From the NCBI RefSeq assembly GCF_001540865.1, contig NC_033636.1, positions 6,513,983-6,577,982 on the forward strand: DNA of 64,000 bases, read 5' to 3'. Positions 12,701 to 23,163 of this stretch are shown here, piece by piece (position 1 is the stretch's first letter; the number at the start of each line of letters is the position of its first letter). The notes under the pieces are model-generated. The model was given only the letters and a program-made list of their open reading frames with translations, was not told where the DNA came from and ran no database searches. A program made the position numbers and the translations under genes. Source of the stretch: Ananas comosus (taxonomy: Eukaryota; Streptophyta; Magnoliopsida; Poales; Bromeliaceae).

Positions 12701-13966
12701 AATAAAAAAAAAAGAAAAAATATCCGCACCTCTACTTTCTCAAAAAAAAGAAAGGAAAGAAAGATTCAAAAAAAAAACAGGAAAAAAAAATCATATACCA
12801 TTGTATAACCCAAGGTATCTCTTCCTTTAAACTTTTCCAAAAAAAAATAAACGCATTAAGAGCTTAATATAAGGGGGCCTCTTAAAAATAAAAATAAAAA
12901 AGAAAAAAGAGAGAACCTGAAAACAGAAGAAAAAAAGAAAGAATAGAAGAAGAAGAAGAAAGAAAGAAAAGAGGTGAAGAAAAAAAAGTTTTTTATATAC
13001 CTGCTCTCTCTCGTATGCTCTCTCTCGTGTGAACAAGTACGCAAAGGGGGAGCCCTTTTTGTCTTGCTGGCAGAGGGGGTGGCCAAGCTGCAACCCCCTC
13101 CACTTCGTCCGTACCAATAAAAAAAAGGGACTTCAGGCGACTAACGACCAACACACCACGATGACTTTAACGACAACGAAGAATGTGCATGCAATAGCGA
13201 AACAGTGTAAGTGCGATTTTTTTTGTAGTTGATCAACAGCCGACTATTCTTCGTAAATAGGGTTTCGAGACCGACTCAAATCTCATCAAATCGTCACTTA
13301 CCGCCGTGCGTATGCATGTTAATCGTCTAAACCAGTGCGCCATTCTTCACGATAGAACTCCGACATGGTCGAAATTGTTGATCGAGCACCGGATATTTGC
13401 TACGCAAACACGGCAGCCATCTTCCGATAGGCTTCGATCCATCGCAAACGGTTGACTCAGCGCCATTTTCGCGAATAGCGCTCAAACGATCAGGCCCGTT
13501 ATTTTAGCTACATAACGGCAGGTCCATACTTCGTGATTAGGCTCGACATGTGTCGAAAGATTAATCGAGCGTGGCCCATGCTTCGTGATAGCTCGAACAC
13601 GCTTAAACCTCGCGCACATTGAAGCTAAAACGTGATAAAAACGATAATAAAAAAATAGACGAGTACTGTTTGATTTGCCATCCTGTCGTTCGATTCGATC
13701 GTATTGCTCGATCGTGATAAATTTTTCCGTATAAAAAAAAGTCGAAATTGTCATAAAAAAAAAACGAAAAAGAGGAAAAAAAAAAGGAGGGCCTCCCCTC
13801 ATCTCTCTCAGTTTCGTACAGTCTCTCTGGCAGCCAACAAAAATAAAAAAAAACAAATAAAAAAAAAAAAGGATTATGTCCCTTTCCCTGCGTCGCCTCT
13901 CTAACAGCACAAAAAAAAAAAGAAAAAAAAAATGAAGAAAAAAAAATAAAGAGGGAAGATGAAAAT
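3797..13966 (+). repeat. Noisy inverted copy of the Tat element (probable artefact)
   Basis: Colinear reverse complement of 13967-~23890, broken every 10-20 bases by single-base insertions, deletions and substitutions, so no domain stays in frame. Approximate correspondence: gag 3797-4500; CHHC knuckle 4640-4900; acidic linker and CCHC 4990-6470; protease 6900-7640; RT 8580-9260; RNase H 9290-9860; archaeal-type RNase H 9900-10400; integrase 10400-11880; 3' untranslated region 11900-12630; LTR 12632-13966. Variants specific to the right-arm LTR are shared by this arm, so both arms appear to derive from one sequence. The open frames here are chance fragments. See findings for the artefact argument. 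Confidence 0.85.
12632..13966 (+). mobile_element. Inverted noisy LTR at the palindrome tip
   Basis: Begins TGTTGAGTAAAAA after a purine tract (GATGGGGGGCAC) and runs as the reverse complement of the LTR at 13967-15213. The turn is near 13966, where GAAGATGAAAAT switches to CTGTTAGAGAGG. About 60 bases before the turn (13905-13966) are unpaired in the right arm, so the loop is asymmetric. Confidence 0.75.
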
Positions 13967-15213
13967 CTGTTAGAGAGGCCGAGAGGGAAAGGGAATAACT
14001 CCTTTTTTTTTGTATTTGTTTTTTTTTTTTTGTTGGCTGCCAGAGAGACTGTACGAAACTGAGAGAGAGGGGGAGTGCCCTCCTTTTTTTTTTTCCTCTT
14101 TTTGTTTTTTTTTTATGAAATTTCGACTTTTTTTTTATACGAAATTTATCACGTCGAGCAATACGATCGAATCGAACGAAGATGGCAAATCAAAACAGTA
14201 CTCGTCTATTTTTTTTATTATCGTTTTTATCACGTTTTGTTCAAGTGCGCGGGGTTTAATCGTGTCGAGCCTATCACGAAGATGGCCGCTCGATTAATCC
14301 TTTCGACCATGTCGAGCCTATCACGAAGATGGCTGCACGGTTTATGTAGTAAAATAAACGGGCTTGATCGTGTTGAGCCTATCACGAAGATGGCCGCTCG
14401 ATCAACCGTTTTGACGATGTCGAGCCTATCGCGAAGATGGCTGCACGGTTTTCGTAGCAAAATATCCGGTGCTCGATCAACAATTTCGACCATGTCGAGT
14501 CTATCGTGAAGATGGCCGCACGGTTTAGAGATTAACCATGCATACGCACGGCGGAAGTGACGATTTGATGTCAGATTTGATCGGTTCGAAACCTATTACG
14601 AAGATAGTCGGGTTGATCAAACTAACAAAAAAATCGCACTTACACTTTTCGTATGCATGCACATCTCTTGTTGTCGTAGAAGTCATCGTGGTTGTCGTTG
14701 TCGCTGAAGTCCCCTTTTTTTTTATGGTACGGACGAAAAGTGGAGGGGTGCACTTGGCACCCCCTCTGCCAGCAAGACCAAAAAGGGGCTCCCCCTTTGG
14801 TACTTGTACACGAGAGAGAGCAAGAGAGAGGGAGGGTATATAAAAAAACTTTTTTTTTTCTTCACCTTTTTTCTTTTCTTTCTTCTTCTTCTTCTATTCT
14901 TCTTTTTTTCTTCTGTTTTCGGTTCTCTCTTTTTTCTCTTTTTTATTTTTATTTTTAAGAGGCCCCCTTATATTAAGCCTCTAATGGTTTATATTTTTTT
15001 TTGGAAAAATTTTAAAAGGAAGGATACCTTGGTTATACAAGGTATAGATTTTTTTTTCCTTTTTTTTTTTGAATCTTTTCTTTCCTTTCTTTTTTTTTGG
15101 AAATAGAAGGTGGGATATTTTTTTTTCTTTTTTTTTTATTTCTTCCTCGTTTATTATATATTTTTTATTTTTTTTATTTTTATTTTTTTCATTTCTTTTT
15201 TTTTTACTCAACA
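13967..15213 (-). mobile_element. 3' LTR of the Tat element, truncated at the palindrome centre
   Basis: On the minus strand it starts TGTTGAGTAAAAA immediately after a polypurine tract. It contains the same body as copies at 1-1425 and 30789-32052, including the tandem CGAGCCTATCACGAAGATGG block (14260-14520). The shared right end with the 5' LTR is ACTCAA(A)CA at 15213 and 32052, giving the expected TG...CA form. The far end is lost in the inverted repeat, so target duplications cannot be checked on that side. Confidence 0.8.
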
Positions 15214-15970
15214 ATAAGTGCCCCCCATCTTTTGCTGTGAGCGTTTTGCGAGCAGAAAAAAGCGTGAACACTTTTTGTTTTATTTCATTCCTTTTACAGT
15301 TCGTTTCTTCCCTTTTTTTTTTTGTTTTTTTTTGAGAGCCCCGTCAGTTTACCGACTAATCTATTTGCACATTATCCTTGCATCTCGAGCCAGATCGTCA
15401 ACAGGCAAAAACAAAGATTTTGTTGGAATCTTACTTTGGCCCCGGAATGTAACTCGCGATATATCAGATTGCTACGCATAACCGATCCGGAAGGGTGAGT
15501 TAGCAACATTCCATGCGTCGGCGAGCGAAAGGAGAAATGAAGTTTTCTGGCTTTGTTTGGTCCTCCGGAAGCAACTCGATATATCGAGATTGCTCGCGCA
15601 TAACCGACCCCAAAGTGCCCCCACCTTTTGCTGTGAGCGTTTTTGCGAGTAGAATATTGTTGAGTTTATTTGACCTCCGGAAGCAACTCGGTATTTCGAG
15701 ATTGCTGCGCATAATCGACCCCAAAGGGTGAGTTAGCATTCCATCGTCGGCAGAAAAATGTGTGGATTTTAGGTTTATTGGAAACTAGCGCCCGTGAGGG
15801 TTTTCGCTAGAAACCTTTCCCCTAACTTTTGCCTGTGAGCCAAATGCTGGTTTTCTCACAGTGGGATTCCATTTTTGCCCGTGAAATTTATTCACAGTCG
15901 GATTTCTGTTCTTTTATCTTTTTTTTTTCTTTTTTCTTTCTTCTTCTTCTTTTTTTTTTTTTTTTTTTTT
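15214..15970 (-). repeat. 3' untranslated region with tandem repeats
   Basis: Between the integrase stop and the LTR lie about three imperfect repeats of roughly 110-120 bp. Each has a GCAACTCGATATATCGAGATTGC-like hairpin, ATAACCGACCCCAAAG and GGAAGCAACTCG. Near 15610-15665 the repeat also holds a second purine tract and TTGTTGAGT, that is, a duplicated copy of the LTR junction. The part next to integrase is A-rich on the minus strand. Confidence 0.6.
15219..15234 (-). promoter_or_regulatory. Polypurine tract (plus-strand primer)
   Basis: Minus strand reads CAAAAGATGGGGGGCA a few bases before the LTR start TGTTGAGT. Such a G-rich purine tract is where plus-strand DNA synthesis is primed in LTR retroelements. 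A near-identical tract also occurs upstream at about 15614-15630. Confidence 0.6.
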
Positions 15971-15971
15971 T

Positions 15972-17474
15972 TTACGGATAGTACTTCAAAAATCGTCCGT
16001 TGATCGGTGGCATCGGTCTTTCTCCTTTTGCGTCGATTAATTGGTAAGCTCCTCCCTCATACGCTTTTTCTATAACATAGGGACCTTCCCAATTTGGATC
16101 GAATTTGCCCCCGGCATGTTTGTTTATAATTATAGGCCGTCGGTAAACTAGTACATCTCCTGCCTGAAAAGTTCGGACACGTGCTAGTTTATTGTAAGCC
16201 CTTGACATTTGAGACTGATAAAGCTCTAGGTTTTGTTGCGCAGCCAACCGTACCTCGTCCAGGGAGTCCAGTTCATCAAGTCTCAAGAAGATATTTTCTT
16301 CATCTGTCATTTCGTGTTGAACCGCCATCCTTAGCGATGGTAGCTCTACTTCCAGAGGAAGGACAACTTCCGTTCTGAAAACCAAAGAATAAGGTGTGGC
16401 CTGAGTAGGAGTCTTAAAAGTCGTTCGGTAAGCCCAGAGCGCATTTGAAATCTGGTCGTGCCATTCCCTCTTATGTTTACCAATAATTTTCTTCAGAAGT
16501 TTAACCAGGGTCTTATTGAAAGCTTCGGCCAAACCATTAGCTCTTGGATTATAGATTGACGAATATCGCTAGTCGATTTTATGGTGGAAGGCAAATCTGC
16601 TGACTTTAAAACTTTTGAAGGCTGAGCCATTGTCAGAGATTATTCGACGAGGAACTCCGAAGCGGTTCAAAATATTTTCTCTAAAAAATTTTGTCACATT
16701 ATGCACTTTCACTTCTCTCAAAGGAATAGCCTTAGCCCATCTAGAGAAATAGTCTGTTGCTGTGAGAATAAATTTGTGTCCTCGAGATGAGGGAGGATTA
16801 ATTAGCCCTATGACGTCTGTTCCCCATATATCAAACGGCCAAGAGGCAATTGTCAGGTGTAGAGGGTTCGGATGTTGGTGAATAAAATCGCTATGGACTT
16901 GGTATTGGTGGCATTTCCTAGCATATTCCATACAATCTTGAAGCATTGTGGGCCAGTAGTAGCCCAGGCGCTTAATCTTGAGGTGCATTTTAGAACCAGA
17001 TTGGTGTGCACCACATACACCCGAATGAACTTCATGCATGACCTGTTTGATTTCTTCTGGTGATATACATTTCAACCATAACTGATCATAAGACCTTCTA
17101 TAGAGGGTATCATTCACGAAAGCGTACCGCATCGCCCTCTTTTTCAACTGAATTTGTTTTGGCTTTTCTTCAGGGAGTTCGTTGTGTTTTAAATAATTAA
17201 TGAAAGGCTCCCTCCAATCATTTTTCACTTCAATCTTTAGTGTATTTGCCTTCTGGATTTCTTTCGATTCTTCTTCAAGATTTAAGTCCGTAGGTGACAA
17301 GATCTTTCTATTCTTGATAGTCACATGGACTTCGTCAAGATTCTGATCAGCTAGCTCTTTAGCCAATCTGGCTAGGGCATCTGCTTTCCCGTTTACAGCT
17401 CGGGAGATCCTTTCCAGCGTGACATTTGGTATTTCCTTCATGAGTTCTTGCGCCCTTTTTTGATATTTGGTCAA
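15972..17474 (-). pseudogene. Integrase of the Tat element
   Basis: One reading frame with a single TAG near 16560. The N-terminal part has a zinc-binding-like region (HEVHSGVCGAHQSG, then CMEYARKCHQYQ). The core follows with the three acidic catalytic positions in WGTDVIG, IISDNGSAF and, after the stop, LAEAFNKT. The C-terminal part ends FLKYYP with a GPYVIEKAYEGGAYQL module. Integrase joins element DNA to the host chromosome. The context NHKID(stop)RYSS suggests a tyrosine codon turned to TAG. A frameshift near 17490 separates it from RNase H. Family assignment is firm and activity is excluded by the lesions. Confidence 0.9.
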
Positions 17475-17995
17475 TTCCGGCTTGTGGACTTTATATTCAC
17501 CATCACTTGATTAATGATTAATTGAGAGTCCCCATAGATATGTAGCCGTTGTATATTCATGAAGACGGCTATTTCTAATCCCGCAATTAAGGCTTCATAT
17601 TCAGCTTCATTATTTGTGCGGGGCTCAGAAAGCGCTAGAGAGTACCGCAAGATTCCTCTCTCAGGCGTCACAAAAATCAGACCGACGCCTGCCCTTACTT
17701 GCGAAATATTTGGGCTATATGCAGGTTGGATAGAAGATGCTTCATCGAAATGTATATCCCAGTATGGTTGTTCATCCTCAACAAGTAGTACTTCTTCATC
17801 TGGTAGGTCGCACACTAGAGGTGAACCGTTAGGTACTGGGTGTGCTGCTAAAAAATCAGCGAGTGCTTGCCCCTTAACAGCCTTTTGTGGCATGTAGGTG
17901 ATGTCAAATTCCAGAAGGATAACTGTCCATTTCGCTAGCCTGCCAGTTAAGACGGGTTTTGTCATTAAAAATTTGAGCGGGTCAACTTTTGACAC
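17471..17995 (-). pseudogene. Second (archaeal-type) RNase H domain
   Basis: Contains WDIHFDEASS, GVGLIFVTPERG, NNEAEYEALIAGLEIA and IYGDSQLIINQV. These are the acidic motifs of the archaeal-like RNase H that Tat-lineage gypsy elements carry after their original RNase H. It would degrade RNA in RNA-DNA hybrids during reverse transcription. It overlaps the preceding frame by 14 bases and is joined by frameshifts at both ends (about 18000 and 17490). Here D, E and D are present, unlike the first RNase H. Confidence 0.85.
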
Positions 17996-18560
17996 TAAAT
18001 AAATTGTGTTCGAGCATATAATGCCTCAGCTTCTTGACAGCAAATATAAGAGCTAAGCAATGCTTTTCTATTGGTGAATATGAATTTTCTGCCCTCACCA
18101 ACATTCTGCTGAGATAGTATAGAGCTTGTTCTTTTCCTTCTTCATTATTTTGCGCCAAAAGTGCTCCCAGTGATCCGTCGAGAGCTGCTGTGTATAATAT
18201 CAAGGGTTTGCCATGTATCAGAGCGACGAATACTGGTGGATTCATTAAGTACCCTTTTATGCCTTCGAAAGCTGTTTGGCATTCTGTGTCCCAGACGAAT
18301 GGTGCATCCTTCTTTACTAGTTTAGAGAAAGGTTTGACCCTACCAGAGAGATTTGAAATAAATCTTCTGATATATGCTAATCTTCTCTGAAAGGATCGAA
18401 GTTGTTTTAAATTCTTTGGAGACGGCATCTCCATAATAGCTTTAATTTTCGAAGGATCGATTTCTACTCTCCGATGCCTGACAATGAACCCTAAAAATTT
18501 GCCAGAAAAAACTCCGAATGCACATTTGAGCGGGTTCATTTTTAACTGATATTCTCTCAA
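17982..18560 (-). pseudogene. RT C-terminal part and first RNase H
   Basis: Begins in the RT thumb and connection (MNPLKCAFGV, GKFLGFIV, IDPSKIKAI) and continues into the original gypsy RNase H (ILYTAALDGSLGALLAQ, ALYYLSR, YSPIEKHCLALIFA). The usual first aspartate motif of the RNase H is replaced by TAALDGS. This matches the Tat pattern, in which the first RNase H is degenerate and the second takes over (family knowledge). It is separated from the RT body by a frameshift near 18590. Confidence 0.88.
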
Positions 18561-18583
18561 TCGGGTGAAGACAGTGGTTAGAT

Positions 18584-19198
18584 CTAGGAAGTGATTTCCT
18601 TTGTTCTTCTTTTCACAACCAAATCATCAACATAGAACTCTACTGTCTTGTGGAGCAGATCATCAAATATTCTAGTCATCGCCCGCTGATATGTAGCTCC
18701 GGCGTTCTTAAGGCCGAAAGGCATGACTTTATAACAATATATTCCAATAGGAGTTCTGAATGCAGTATGCTTCTCGTCCTCCGGCGCCATCTTGATTTGA
18801 TTATATCCTGATGAGCCATCCATAAACGAGAATAGCTCGCAACTCGAGGTATTGTCAATCATCAGTTCCGTTATTGGTAGCGAAAAATCAATTTTTGGGC
18901 AAGCTTTATTTAAGTCCCGAAAATCAACGCATATACGAATTTGGCTATTCTTTTTCTTGACCGGGACAATACTAGCGATCCAGTTAGCATATTTCTCCTC
19001 CCTTATAAAGCCTGCCTCAATAAGCTTTTTGGTTTCCGCAATTATTTGCTCTTCCAGATCCACCCTCATCCTCCTAGGAGCTTGTTTGACTGGATAAGCT
19101 TGAGAATCTATAGCTAGCTTGTGAACAGCCACTTCTGGATTAAGGCCCGGCATTTTTTTATAACTCCATGCCAAGCAATCTTTAAATTCTGTCAGCAA
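18584..19198 (-). pseudogene. Reverse transcriptase core
   Basis: About 200 residues with the gypsy RT blocks in order: AIDSQAYPVKQAPRRM, LIEAGFIREEKYANWIASIV, RICVDFRDLNKACPKI, FSFMDGSSGYNQI (first catalytic Asp), TAFRTPIGIYCYKVMPFGLK, and FYVDDLVVK (catalytic Asp pair). It copies element RNA to DNA in virus-like particles. The active-site residues are intact, but a frameshift after KRRTKEI breaks the polyprotein. Confidence 0.93.
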
Positions 19199-20031
19199 TG
19201 TCTTTAGCTTCTCCTGTTCTTCTTCTGGAAGCAGTGCACTTATATAAGTAGGTCTGGGGGTCTTCTTCCGTCCCCAAATTTATCTCGAGAAGTTCATCTA
19301 CAGTTGCTTGTCCCCCCATCTTCAAGCTCTTGAGGTGCATCTTTTGGTTCAAGAGATTTTTGTTCATCGACCAAATGTTCAGCAATATCCGCATTCGCAT
19401 TGATCATATTACAGGTATAGATATCTTGATAAGTGGAACTTCTGTAATACCCTAGGCCTCTGGTATTGCTAGATTTGCCATTTGGGAGTATGGATCTTCT
19501 TTGCGGTGGATTCCACATTCGTTGGAAGAATTTGTGATTGGCCCAAGACCTCCTTGTGGGACAATCTAATTTGTGTATCATCTTTTTCAAGCTAGCTGAA
19601 AAATAATTCGGGATTTCTATATCCTTGTATATATCATCATCATAATCCTCCGATCTGATAACATCAGTAGATTTTTGATCGTCTGATTTATAAAAAAGGA
19701 TTCCTTTTTTTACTGTCCTCCTTTTTTCAACATTTTCTTTCTTTGGTGGGACAAAGAAAGTTTTTAAATGATCTACAACAGAAACCTGTCTTGCAGGAAT
19801 AAGTCTGTGGCATTTTTCAGGAATCTTGAGAATTGCCAATGTATCTTCTACCAGGTCAAAGGCTTTTGCAATCATTCTATCAGCCCTGACATAATCTGTA
19901 AAGTGATGTTCGTCTTCTAACGAGTTTTCGATTTCGAGGGTATTCCAATTGCTTGAAAGAAGCTTCATAGCCCAACATAACTCATCTTCATCGAGATCGG
20001 AGCTATCCGAGTCATTTCCGAAATGCGGCAC
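19182..20031 (-). pseudogene. Protease-RT linker of pol
   Basis: Two overlapping frames (19294-20031 and 19182-19400) between protease and RT. They have an acidic N-terminus (DSDSSDLDEDELCW), basic stretches and no domain I recognise. A similar spacer is expected in pol polyproteins of this lineage. Another frameshift sits near 19300. Confidence 0.55.
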
Positions 20032-20148
20032 TATTGACTCCCTCTTGATTTCGTCTACAAGTCTCTTCTCTTTAGAGGATTGTTCTCTCGTTATGCTACG
20101 ATTTTCTTCTGTATCTTCTGATTCTATAAAATATCTTGCATCTTCATA

Positions 20149-21000
20149 TCAAATTTCGTGAACTCCAAATGGCCGAATATCACCATCAATTCTATATTCC
20201 TCCCCATCTTTTATATATTTCAGGCACTGATGAAGGGTAGACGGAATTATGTGATATTTATGCAACCAAGGCCTTTCTAACAATGCTTTATAGGAAGTAT
20301 CTGCGTTGATAACATAAAATTTTGCCTCAGTTTGCAGCTTCCCAAACCTTATCGGAAGCGTAATAGACCCAAGGGCCTTTTGACTGTGTTGGTTGAACCC
20401 TTGAATTACAACTTTTTCTGAGTTTAAATAGCCAACGTCCATTGCAAGACTCTTCAAGGTTCTTAAAGTCATTAGGTTCACAGACGACCCAGGGTCAATT
20501 AGAATTCGATTCATTCTTTCTCCATCACTTGTGCCAGTTACATATAACGACCGATTATGATGTGTTGTTCCCGTCAGTAAATCCTTCTCTGTAAAGGTGA
20601 TATTGGCGGTGTGGACGAGGTATAATGCCTCCTTCATGCTTGTCTCGGCGAAGTATGCGTGAAAGGGCTCAGGATTTTGGAGAGCATAGATCAACACTTC
20701 TCTGAGTTCTTTGGACATCATGAAGGCATCATAAACACTCAGAAGTGCTGGTACTTTTCGTAGATGAGAGAGTACATTATACTCTATTTTTGTCAGCTTT
20801 GCTTGATTTGAAGAAGTTGGAAGTTCTTTGCTGACTTGAACTTCTCTATCTCTCTTCTTTTGCACTGGTTCTTGCCTTTTTGGTAGCACTTTTCCAGATC
20901 TTAATTTTATTTGTAGGGCATCTCCTTCATCATTCTCCGAATCAGTACTGATGTCGACTGCCCTACATATCTCATTTTCGAGCTTTCTTTGAGCTCTCAC
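20149..21000 (-). pseudogene. Retroelement aspartic protease
   Basis: The second half carries the pepsin/retropepsin-like core: LIDPGSSVNLM (catalytic Asp in D-P-G-S), a flap-like segment, then YNVINAD-type strand and ALLERPWLHKYHIIPSTLHQ. This is the usual end of plant gypsy protease. It would cut the Gag-Pol polyprotein. The N-terminal 120 residues are basic linker. The frame stops at HEI and resumes in the linker after a stop. Confidence 0.8.
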
Positions 21001-21199
21001 CTTCTTGAGAGCGGAGCATATCTATTATCATCCTTGTTTGAGAGCTCATATTTTTCACTGCAGTAGCAACACAGTCTAGATTTAACTTTAAAGAATGGAC
21101 GTCTAGCTGCAGCCTCTTTACATCATTTCCTACTTCCAAGATACGAGTCTCCATTCTTTTTAATCTTGATTTTGGGAGGGAGGTTCGTATGCTAACCAT
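20972..21199 (-). pseudogene. Coiled-coil segment upstream of protease
   Basis: A short heptad-like frame (RILEVGNDVKRLQLDVHSL, then KNMSSQTRMIIDMLRSQEG) between the CCHC block and the protease frame. It is probably part of one original polyprotein now split by frameshifts. No catalytic motif is seen. Confidence 0.45.
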
Positions 21200-21243
21200 G
21201 CACTGTCACCTTCTTCGTTTACCACTGCTGGTTGTTTACTTTT

Positions 21244-22455
21244 TCATCTCCGTTTGTTGACAGATTCCTCAGAGTGATCTTCAGAGATAGTAATTACTCT
21301 ACAAGATTCTCTACTGAGAGTTTTCTCCTCCAACTCTTTTAGATGTTGGCAATTTATGTCAGTATGGCCATTAGCTCCGCAGAAGTTGCAGATAATAGGC
21401 TCATCCTCATCATATGGTAGGTATGTTCTCGGGGGTCTTATGCTCCTTGTGACTTGATTCTTCTTGAAGCCTTTACTGGTCGAGGGTTGCATTTGATCTC
21501 TCTTTGCATCTAGGTTATGCCCCCACTCCTGATGGTTTGGAGAAAATCGGAGTTGTGCTTCTCTTTGCTCCTTTTTCCAAACCTATTTCATACTTTGGTT
21601 TTCAATGAGTGGAGCTTTTCCTTTTCCTTCATAAACTTGCACGTCTTGGCACCGTGACCATTCTGTCACTTTTTCATCATCGATCTTGATACTTGGAGGC
21701 TTTCTCCTTTTCTCCACAGTCGAGTCTTTCTCTTGATTATCAGTTGACTGGTACCAGTTGGGGTTTAAAACTTGATTGTTTCTATTCTTTCGAGACAATT
21801 GTTGTTTCTCCCTTCGAATTGATAGATCTTGATCTTCTACAATCCTCAAGTTTCGAGCAGATACATTCTCTGTTGCTTGCCCCTGACTGGCATCGGGGTC
21901 CATCATTCTTTCAATGCGTTCCATTATCTCTTGTAGACGGTTGTTTTTTGGTGGTGGTCGAGCTCGTCGAGGGGCTGGAGCCATCAACCGCAACACCTGC
22001 TCAACCCTTGCTTCAAGCCCAATCACCATCTTCGCTATCTCTTTTTGTTCGACTCTTATATTAAAGAGCTTTTCGTTGACCGAGTCTAGTCTATAGTTTC
22101 TGGCCCCTTGTGTATATGCAGTTGAACCTTGCTCCTCTTTTTTCTTTCTTTCTAATTTTTGCAGAAATTCTTTCTCGCTATCACCTTCTTCAACATCATC
22201 ATCGGCGTTGTCTTCTAATGTAGAAGTGAATTCGTCTTCACTATCCACATTATAGGCTGAGGTGGTTCTGCATACTTTCGTACATACTTCTCGCCAGAAG
22301 TTTTTTGCCTCCTCATAAATCTTATTCTCTATCTCTTCAAATTCGTCTTCTAAATTTATATAGACCTTTTTATTGGGTGGAAGGGGAGGCTCAGCATATT
22401 TTCTAAATCTGACACCCTTATCAATCTTTCGTATCGGGATGGTCGTGCCGTCCAT
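21244..22455 (-). pseudogene. Acidic linker region with CCHC zinc knuckle
   Basis: Frames 21583-22455 and 21244-21492, separated by a stop near 21583. The first has an acidic central part (DSEDEFTSTLEDNADDDVEEG), a coiled-coil-like KEFLQKLERKKKEE and a proline-rich APAPRRARPPP stretch. The second has a canonical C-x2-C-x4-H-x4-C knuckle, CNFCGANGHTDINC, which binds nucleic acid in retroelement Gag proteins. Its position after gag and before protease, in addition to another knuckle at 22806-23069, is notable. Confidence 0.65.
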
Positions 22456-22500
22456 TGCTTCGATTACGAAGTCTTTGATTAAAACTGTCTCTCTTTTTTT

Positions 22501-22695
22501 CTATATGTAGTCTTCTAGGGAATCAATATACTCTTCAAGCTCCGTCTTCTTAGACTTGTACGGCTCCGGATCTACAGGCCTTTTAATCTTCTTTTTCTTG
22601 ATTACTTTCCGATTCGATAGAGTAGGAGGATTATATGGTTTGGAAGATGATGAAGGCTGATCCTCTAGTGGCATTGGTTGCACTTTTGGATTCAA
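22501..22695 (-). pseudogene. Basic linker fragment of gag-pol
   Basis: A 64-codon frame rich in Lys and Pro (RKVIKKKKIKRPVDPEP) ending in EYIDSLEDYI and a stop. It is joined on both sides to neighbouring frames by nonsense or frameshift lesions. It has no domain and is kept as part of the polyprotein remnant. Confidence 0.4.
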
Positions 22696-22805
22696 CGGGC
22701 CTCGCCATATAATTCATTGGGTTTCTTTCAATTGTTTGAGCATTTTTCGAGTCTTCTTAGTCAAAAAGGTGTTCCAAAACTCAAACGAAAAAGAGTTATC
22801 GAACC

Positions 22806-23069
22806 CTACTGCTTCTTCGGTCCCCGTACTAATTGATTGGTTTCTTCCACTTGTGGCTCCATCAGGACTGAACGTGAGAGAGTAATAGCACCAGTTTTAT
22901 ATTGCTTCTCAACCCAGTCTTTAAACACCCAGCAATCTTCAGTAGGGTGACTGACCATTCTGTGATAGAGACAATAATTTGTGTCATCGGTTTTGCCAAC
23001 ATCTTCTGGCCTCTTTGGCTCCGGTAGCTGCAGGCCGCTTTTAATAGCATCATTGAATATTTTCTTCAC
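22806..23069 (-). pseudogene. Gag C-terminal zinc-knuckle-like block
   Basis: Contains CLYHRMVSHPTEDCWVFKDW, a C-x2-H-x4-H-x4-C variant. Similar YCxYHxxxxHxTxDC blocks are typical of Gag in Tat and related plant gypsy elements (family knowledge). The preceding segment KKIFNDAIKSGLQLPEPKRP is the usual lead-in. It is out of frame with gag through a one-base loss near 23100. Confidence 0.7.
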
Positions 23070-23163
23070 TTTGTCTCTTTTAAAGGAGTAGACTTTATTC
23101 TCTCTCCTCTATGGTCATTCTATAGTTATCTCCGCCTAGCGTTGGTTTGGATGTCGGCCCAAC

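Noticed and set aside
13482..13910. 142-codon minus-strand frame at the palindrome tip
   Set aside because: It is LTR sequence; equivalent frames in the other LTR copies are not conserved.
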